From Candidatus Microgenomates bacterium (GTDB lineage Bacteria; Patescibacteriota; Microgenomatia; UBA1406; GWC2-37-13), in assembly GCA_016178125.1 (NCBI GenBank), contig JACOTV010000118.1, forward strand, positions 1-9,366: a stretch of 9,366 nucleotides of DNA. The letters run 5' to 3'. Within the stretch, counting starts at the first letter, position 1; each line of letters opens with the position of its first letter. Below the pieces are notes generated by a model. The model was not told the DNA's origin. It saw only the letters and a list, made by a program, of their open reading frames with translations, and did no database searches. A program made the position numbers and the translations under genes. Below, piece after piece: positions 4,402 through 9,366 of the stretch.

Positions 4402-6123
4402 ATGAATTTTACGCCGAAGGTGCTTCTTGCCCAGCTGATCAAAAACGGCGTTATCGACCAAAAGCAAGCCGATCATTTTGAGCTTGAAAGCTTGCAAAAA
4501 AATCTCCCTATATATGAGTACTTACTTCAGTATTCTGAATTAAAGCGCAGTGACGTGCTCCAGGCTGCGGCACAACTCCTCAACATAACCGCTGTCGATC
4601 TCATTTCTATGCCGATTGAGCCCGAGGCAGTGAGTCTCATCTCGGAATCGATTGCACGCAGGTACCGAATTGTCCCCTTCAAGTATGACCAGGATACTGA
4701 GACACTCCACATTGCCACAACTGAGCCGTTTGATACGTACATGTCCGAGTTTATTTCGCGTAAGGTCGGAAAGAAAATAGTACTCGCGTTAGCAGACGGC
4801 GAAGATATTGATCGTTCACTCGAGATTGCATATGCGCAGGGTGGACTAACTCCCGAGGTGAAGGCCGCGCTTAAGGAATATGTGCCCGAGACACCTATCT
4901 TGACTGAGGATCAAAAGATAAGTGCTTCTATTATTAAGGAAGCACCGGTTGCTAAGATAGTCTCAACAATACTCGAATTCGCCGCCAAAAGCCGTGCGTC
5001 TGATATCCACATCGAGCCTGAAACAACAAAGACTCGAGTACGTTACCGAATTGATGGTTTTTTAAACGAGAAACTATCGCTTCCCATGTCTCTCCATGAT
5101 GCGCTCGTATCGCGCATTAAAATCCTCTCACAGATGAAAATTGACGAACGACGAACTCCTCAGGACGGCAGATTTACGTTTAAACTAGGCCAGGAAGAAA
5201 TTGATTTGCGCGTCTCTACCCTTCCCACGGTACACGGGGAAAAAGTGGTGATGAGGCTTCTTAAAAAAACGGGCGGAATACCAGGTATGCCCGATCTGGG
5301 ATTGCGGGGACCAACCTATAAAGACCTAGAGCTTGCGATTACTAAGCCGTATGGGATTATCCTAGTGACAGGGCCTACAGGTTCGGGTAAAACAACAACG
5401 TTGTACTCTATGCTATCACGGCTGAATAAACCAACGGTAAACATCCTGACACTCGAGGATCCGGTCGAGTACGATCTTCCTGGTACGAACCAGGTACAGA
5501 TTAATCCGCAAGCTGGACTGACCTTTGCATCAGGTCTGCGTTCGTTTTTACGCCAAGATCCCAATATTATTCTTGTCGGAGAAATCCGCGCCACCGAAAC
5601 CACACAGCTTGCTATTCAGGCCGCACTTACGGGGCATCTGGTGTTTTCCACGCTTCACACCAATGACTCTGCAACGGCGATTCCGCGCCTTATCGATTTG
5701 GGAGCGGAGCCGTTTCTTATCTCAACAGTCCTCAACGGTGTTCTTGCGCAACGTATAGTGCGCCGCATCTGTGAATCATGCCGCGAGAAGTACGTTCCCG
5801 ATGTTGCCGTACAGGCTAACATACGCGAGGTACTTGGCGATTTGCTTCCCCAGTTATACGTGCAGGGGGCGCCTATTGAACTCTATCGTGGACGCGGCTG
5901 CGAACAGTGTGGAGACACGGGGTACTTAGGAAGAGTGGGTATTTTTGAAATAACCATGATCTCCAACGCAATCAATAAGATGATTATCAAACAGGTAACT
6001 GCGCGTGAGATTGAAACACAGGCACGGCAAGAAGGAATGATTCTCATGAAACAAGATGGGTACTTGAAAGCGCTCGATGGATTGACGACAATTGAAGAAA
6101 CACTCAGAGTATCGGAGATCTAA
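4402..6123 (+). CDS. pilB: PilB, T4P extension ATPase (GspE family)
   Basis: This 573-residue hexameric secretion ATPase drives pilin polymerisation from the cytoplasmic face of the PilC platform. An N-terminal MshEN/T2SSE_N-like region (about 1-150) precedes the catalytic core, which opens with EAPVAKIVSTIL and SDIHIEP (200-206, Asp box). RRTPQDGR ends near residue 257. Walker A is GPTGSGKTT (324-332), and the Walker B strand is IILVGEIR with Glu at 394. The His box is GHLVFSTLHTND. A zinc-binding tetracysteine follows, Cys457-x2-Cys460 and Cys500-x2-Cys503, as in PilB/GspE and absent from PilT. All motifs look intact, so it should be active. The start is the ATG at 4402, seven bases after a TATAGT -10; a GTG at 4393 would place the start inside that -10. 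The gene is the first of pilB-pilT-pilC, and two bases separate it from pilT. Confidence 0.95.
   Translation: MNFTPKVLLAQLIKNGVIDQKQADHFELESLQKNLPIYEYLLQYSELKRSDVLQAAAQLLNITAVDLISMPIEPEAVSLISESIARRYRIVPFKYDQDTETLHIATTEPFDTYMSEFISRKVGKKIVLALADGEDIDRSLEIAYAQGGLTPEVKAALKEYVPETPILTEDQKISASIIKEAPVAKIVSTILEFAAKSRASDIHIEPETTKTRVRYRIDGFLNEKLSLPMSLHDALVSRIKILSQMKIDERRTPQDGRFTFKLGQEEIDLRVSTLPTVHGEKVVMRLLKKTGGIPGMPDLGLRGPTYKDLELAITKPYGIILVTGPTGSGKTTTLYSMLSRLNKPTVNILTLEDPVEYDLPGTNQVQINPQAGLTFASGLRSFLRQDPNIILVGEIRATETTQLAIQAALTGHLVFSTLHTNDSATAIPRLIDLGAEPFLISTVLNGVLAQRIVRRICESCREKYVPDVAVQANIREVLGDLLPQLYVQGAPIELYRGRGCEQCGDTGYLGRVGIFEITMISNAINKMIIKQVTAREIETQARQEGMILMKQDGYLKALDGLTTIEETLRVSEI
6114..6117 (+). 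promoter_or_regulatory. Shine-Dalgarno site for pilT
   Basis: GGAG lies eight bases before the pilT ATG, inside the last codons of pilB. It is the clearest Shine-Dalgarno site in the window and contrasts with the other starts, which have weak or no such sites. It fits an internal operon gene that is reached by a long message. Confidence 0.6.
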
Positions 6124-6125
6124 CT

Positions 6126-7181
6126 ATGGACATGCATCAACTGTTACAGGTAACGATTGAGCGAAACGCGTCGGATCTTCATATGGTGGCAAACACCTTT
6201 CCGGCGTTTCGTATTGATGGCGCGCTGTATCAGATGGCAACCTTTCCTCTACTAACTCCCGAGCTCATGCAGACTCTGATTCTTTCTATTCTGACCAACG
6301 AGCAAAAAGAGAATCTGATCGCAAACAAGGAAATCGATTTTGGTTACGAGATGAACGGAAGCCGCTTCCGCGCCAACGTGTATCACACGCGAAATGCCTT
6401 AAGCGCATCGTTTCGGTTTATCCCTAAAGAAATCCACACCATTGATCAACTTATGCTCCCCTCTTCGATGAATGATCTGGGCGGGTTTAACAATGGTCTT
6501 GTTTTGGTGACTGGACCAACCGGTGAGGGAAAAAGCACCACACTTGCCTCGATCATCAATAAAATCAATCAAACGACTGCGTCGCACATTATCACGATTG
6601 AGGATCCTATTGAATATGTATATCCGCACGCGAAATCAATTATCTCGCAGCGCGAGTTACACGAAGATACTCATTCTTGGAACATTGCCCTTCGATCGGT
6701 ACTGCGCGAAGATCCAGACGTGGTACTTGTCGGAGAAATTCGCGATTACGAATCGGCATCACTGGTTTTGACGATTGCAGAAACCGGCCACCTTGTTTTC
6801 TCAACACTCCATACTACCTCTACCCCCGAAACGATTAATCGTATTATCGATATGTTCCCATCACACCAGCAAAATCAAGTAAAATCGCAGTTGGCCGGTG
6901 TAATGCGCGCGATCGTCGCCCAGCGGCTCCTCCCGCGCGCCGACATGCGCGGACGGGTTCCTGCGGTTGAACTTTTGTATAACACACCGGCGGTTTCGTC
7001 GATTATTCGAGAGGGAAAACCGTTTCTATTGGACAACGTGCTGCAGACCTCAGAAGGCGAAGGCTTTATCTATTTTGAACGGTATTTGGCTCAACTGCAT
7101 TCTCAAGGGTACATAAGTCGCGAAACCGCAAAAACGTATTCAATACGTCCTAAGGATCTCGAAAAGTATTTAAAAACATAA
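6126..7181 (+). CDS. pilT: PilT, T4P retraction ATPase
   Basis: This 351-residue ATPase is of typical PilT length. The N-terminus has ERNASDLHMVANTFPAFRIDG, the family's GASDLHL-type signature. The ATPase core follows: Walker A GPTGEGKST (130-138), in which Glu replaces the usual Ser of GPTGSGKS; IEDPIEYVY; VVLVGEIR (Glu204); and ETGHLVFSTLHTTST. The later segment AIVAQRLLPR and the PilT-type SIIREGK close the core. There is no tetracysteine motif, which separates it from PilB. It should depolymerise pili and power twitching or DNA uptake. Two bases separate it from pilB; the ATG at 6126 is preceded by GGAG, and an ATG two codons later is a less likely alternative. Presence of both pilB and pilT indicates a retractable pilus, not a type II secretion system. 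Confidence 0.95.
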   Translation: MDMHQLLQVTIERNASDLHMVANTFPAFRIDGALYQMATFPLLTPELMQTLILSILTNEQKENLIANKEIDFGYEMNGSRFRANVYHTRNALSASFRFIPKEIHTIDQLMLPSSMNDLGGFNNGLVLVTGPTGEGKSTTLASIINKINQTTASHIITIEDPIEYVYPHAKSIISQRELHEDTHSWNIALRSVLREDPDVVLVGEIRDYESASLVLTIAETGHLVFSTLHTTSTPETINRIIDMFPSHQQNQVKSQLAGVMRAIVAQRLLPRADMRGRVPAVELLYNTPAVSSIIREGKPFLLDNVLQTSEGEGFIYFERYLAQLHSQGYISRETAKTYSIRPKDLEKYLKT

Positions 7182-7205
7182 CTTCACTGAACCAGACATA
7201 TCACT

Positions 7206-8408
7206 ATGTTGTATCAATACCGGGCTGTTAAAGACAATGTGGTCGAAGAGCGCACTATCGAAGCCGAAAGCGAGGACGAAGTCGTTGATTATCTGCGGCG
7301 TCATGATTATTTTCTCATCCATGTGCGATCTTCTAAGGGGAATGCCTTTGGATTTCTGACACCGCTTCTTCATCGCATAACGCGTCGCGACATAGTCGAC
7401 ATAACACGCCAGCTGTCTATTATGATGGTCGCGGGGCTCACTATAGTTCAGGGACTCGATATTTTGAAAAAGCAGCAGCCTAAGGAGGATCTGCGTGTTG
7501 TTATTGATGACATCGAAAAACAAATTAAAGCCGGAAATACCTTTTCATTTGCGCTTCGCAGGTACCCTCAATATTTCTCAAATTTATATATTGCACTGAT
7601 CAAATCGGGAGAGGCAACGGGTAAGCTCGCCGAAGTGCTGACCAAACTTTCAGATAATCTTGAGAAGGAACAAGAAGTGAAGGGTCGACTAAAAAATGCA
7701 CTGATTTACCCAACGATCGTTATTATCGCCATGTTTATCGTTATGTTTATTATGATGACGTTCGTGGTCCCCAAGATGTTAGATTTGTACAAAGAATTTA
7801 ACTCACAACTACCCTTTACTACACGTAGTCTTATTTTTGTATCGGGAATATTTGTGCATTACTGGCCAATAATAATAATTGGCACCGGTGTAGGCACCTA
7901 TTTTCTCCTGACCTATATGCGGACAAAAAAAGGAAAACGGATGTTTGATAAAGTGATGCTCTCAATACCAAAAGTAAAAACCGTCGTTTCAATTTCGGCG
8001 TTGGTAAATAGCACTCGCACATTGTCGATCCTGATTGGTTCGGGAGTGTCGATTCTCGAGGCACTAACGATTATTGTCGAGACAACCGACAATATTTTGT
8101 ACCAAGAATCATTCCGAAGAATTTATAAGGAAGTCGAAAAGGGCCGTTCGTTAGGGGCTGCGTTTTCAAACGAAACAATCTTCCCGCCAATCTTGGTGCA
8201 GATGACCGTGATCGGTGAAAATACGGGACATTTAGATGAAACGCTTATGAGAATATCGCATTATTTTGAGACCGAATCTGAACTTGCAGTTAAGGCGATG
8301 ACCACGCTTATTGAACCTACTATTTTGGTAGTACTGGGCGTTGGGGTAGGGTTTATCGTATTGTCGATTATCACTCCTCTATACAATCTCACGAGTTCGT
8401 TTAAGTAG
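7206..8408 (+). CDS. pilC: PilC, T4P inner-membrane platform protein (GspF family)
   Basis: This 400-residue polytopic membrane protein is of the T2SSF family. It forms the platform on which PilB and PilT act. A short N-terminal cytoplasmic domain (1-60) is followed by two repeated T2SSF domains. The first contains RQLSIMMVAGLTIVQGLDIL (68-87) and GEATGKLAEVL (135-145); the second contains TRTLSILIGSGVSILEAL (270-287) and GENTGHLDETL (337-347). Likely membrane segments lie at about 168-190, 209-236 and 368-391, matching the family's usual three. The gene starts at the ATG at 7206, 24 bases after pilT, without a recognisable Shine-Dalgarno. It ends 13 bases before the convergent recG stop, and I see no terminator between them. 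Confidence 0.94.
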   Translation: MLYQYRAVKDNVVEERTIEAESEDEVVDYLRRHDYFLIHVRSSKGNAFGFLTPLLHRITRRDIVDITRQLSIMMVAGLTIVQGLDILKKQQPKEDLRVVIDDIEKQIKAGNTFSFALRRYPQYFSNLYIALIKSGEATGKLAEVLTKLSDNLEKEQEVKGRLKNALIYPTIVIIAMFIVMFIMMTFVVPKMLDLYKEFNSQLPFTTRSLIFVSGIFVHYWPIIIIGTGVGTYFLLTYMRTKKGKRMFDKVMLSIPKVKTVVSISALVNSTRTLSILIGSGVSILEALTIIVETTDNILYQESFRRIYKEVEKGRSLGAAFSNETIFPPILVQMTVIGENTGHLDETLMRISHYFETESELAVKAMTTLIEPTILVVLGVGVGFIVLSIITPLYNLTSSFK

Positions 8409-8421
8409 TTTGAACCAAAGA

Positions 8422-9366
8422 TTAGTCTCTCGCAATCTCGGTAATATTTCGATCGGCAATGCGCTGTTGAAGTGCCGGATAATCGTTCAATTGGTGATCC
8501 TTCACGAATTCATCTGCGGCATGTTTTGTTTTTTCAATAAACGGCAGATCTGATAGATTCGCAATCGCCAAGTCACTAGTCCCCGATTGTCGTGTTCCGT
8601 ATATTTCGCCGGTCCCGCGATGCTGCAGATCAAATTCGGCAATATCGATTCCTTTATTGTGTTCTGCAAAAAACGTAAGCCGTTTACTCGACTCCATATT
8701 AGAAAACGTCGCAAACAGGTAACAATATGATTGCTTGTGTCCGCGTCCCACGCGACCACGCAGTTGGTGCAGTTGTGCCATACCAAAGCGCTCAGCACCT
8801 TCAATCACAATTATTGTTGCATTTGGCACGTCGATTCCGACCTCGACGACCGATGTTGAAACTAAGATATCGTATTCCTTTTCTTTAAACTTGCGCATCG
8901 CTTCTTCTTTTTCGGCGGGTTTCATTTTTCCGTGTAAGAGTCCCATTTTAAAGTCGGGAAATACCGATTTTTGCAAATGCTCAAACTCCGCCATCGCGGC
9001 ACGAATGGATTTCATTGATTCGACTTCTGATTCTTCGATTAAGGGGCATATGATATATACTTGGTCCCCGTTTTCTCTTATTTGTTTGGCGATCCATTCG
9101 TAGCCCGCCTGGCGTTTTGCCGTTGGCACGACATAGGACTTGATAGGCAATCGATCTTTGGGCATTTCGTCTATGACCGAAATATCGAGCTCTCCAAAAA
9201 GAGTTAATGCAACGGTCCTGGGAATTGGCGTCGCGGTCATTGAAAGAAGATGGGGATTCATACCTTTATCTTTAAGAATCGCCCGCTGACGGACGCCAAA
9301 TCGGTGCTGTTCGTCAACGACAACGAGTCCTACGTTTTTAAAATTAAGTTTCTGATTAAGGAGCGC
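8422..9366 (-). CDS. recG: RecG ATP-dependent DNA helicase, C-terminal part (runs off right edge)
   Basis: The C-terminal 314 residues of RecG are visible; the N-terminal part, including the wedge and Walker A, lies beyond the right edge. RecG is a double-stranded DNA translocase that remodels stalled forks and recombination junctions. Visible helicase motifs are DEQHRFGVRQR (DExH box, about 18-28 of the visible part), SMTATPIPRT (motif III, 42-51), LLHGKMK (143-149), LVSTSVVEVGIDVPNA (motif V, 168-183) and QLHQLRGRVGRG (motif VI, 198-209). The TRG motif, RGTGEIYGTRQSG (250-262), couples ATP use to translocation and distinguishes RecG from Mfd and UvrB. The protein ends in a short helical tail, as usual. 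An internal Met at 9261 is not the start, because conserved RecG sequence continues in frame to the edge. It is convergent with pilC and is probably unrelated to it in transcription. Confidence 0.95.
   Translation of the reverse strand, partial: ALLNQKLNFKNVGLVVVDEQHRFGVRQRAILKDKGMNPHLLSMTATPIPRTVALTLFGELDISVIDEMPKDRLPIKSYVVPTAKRQAGYEWIAKQIRENGDQVYIICPLIEESEVESMKSIRAAMAEFEHLQKSVFPDFKMGLLHGKMKPAEKEEAMRKFKEKEYDILVSTSVVEVGIDVPNATIIVIEGAERFGMAQLHQLRGRVGRGHKQSYCYLFATFSNMESSKRLTFFAEHNKGIDIAEFDLQHRGTGEIYGTRQSGTSDLAIANLSDLPFIEKTKHAADEFVKDHQLNDYPALQQRIADRNITEIARD

Noticed and set aside
7170..7523. Minus-strand open frame of 117 codons opposite the start of pilC
   Set aside because: It is antisense to the conserved PilC N-terminal region and has no supporting motif.
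251..8408. Type II secretion system instead of a type IV pilus
   Set aside because: The pilins and the ATPase/platform genes would fit either, but a separate PilT retraction ATPase and a PilM/PilN pair point to a pilus.
8395..8425. Possible terminator between convergent pilC and recG
   Set aside because: Only a weak four-base GTTC/GAAC stem with a long loop can be drawn, and no T-run follows on either strand.
8735..9103. Plus-strand open frame of 122 codons opposite recG
   Set aside because: It lies entirely within the conserved helicase motifs of recG on the other strand and shows no family features.

Overview
The window carries a type IV pilus (T4P) assembly locus flanked by DNA-metabolism genes. 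The organism looks like a member of the Candidate Phyla Radiation (Patescibacteria, perhaps Parcubacteria-like). The reasons are a compact locus with short or overlapping junctions, few clear Shine-Dalgarno sites, an unusually small clamp-loader delta-prime protein, GspG-like pilins next to pilBTC and pilMN, and no secretin gene in view. TGA ends two genes (pilM and the delta-prime gene), so the TGA=Gly code of some CPR lineages does not apply. The taxonomic assignment is inference from style, not from a marker gene.

Layout. Two gene sets diverge from a short shared control region near 4359-4401. Leftward (minus strand), in transcription order: a delta-prime-like clamp-loader gene (4358-3723); five consecutive prepilin genes (3713-3297, 3259-2810, 2823-2311, 2307-1852, 1859-1308) that read as two GspG/PilA-like pilins followed by GspH/FimT-, GspI/PilV- and GspJ/PilW-like minor pilins; pilM (1282-251); and the start of pilN, which runs off the left edge. 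Rightward (plus strand): pilB (4402-6123), pilT (6126-7181) and pilC (7206-8408). Convergent with pilC, 13 bases away, is the C-terminal part of recG, which enters from the right edge. No stretch of 300 bases lacks a gene; the longest gap is about 43 bases.

How the genes work together. PilB powers pilus extension and PilT retraction on the PilC inner-membrane platform. PilM and PilN form the cytoplasmic/inner-membrane alignment ring. The five prepilins supply the fibre and a probable tip-priming complex. The prepilin peptidase (pilD) and the rest of the alignment complex (pilO) are not in the window.

The most interesting non-coding signal is a recurring extended -10-like element (TGC-TAnnAT, or TATAGT for pilB) placed only 6-10 bases upstream of the start codons of pilM, the second pilin, the delta-prime gene and pilB. 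This suggests leaderless or near-leaderless transcription, and an overlapping, possibly mutually exclusive, divergent promoter pair between the pilus-motor genes and the pilin genes. All five pilins also carry an even number of cysteines in the predicted extracellular domain, suggesting disulfide-stabilised pili. No RNA gene, mobile element, CRISPR array or convincing terminator was found.
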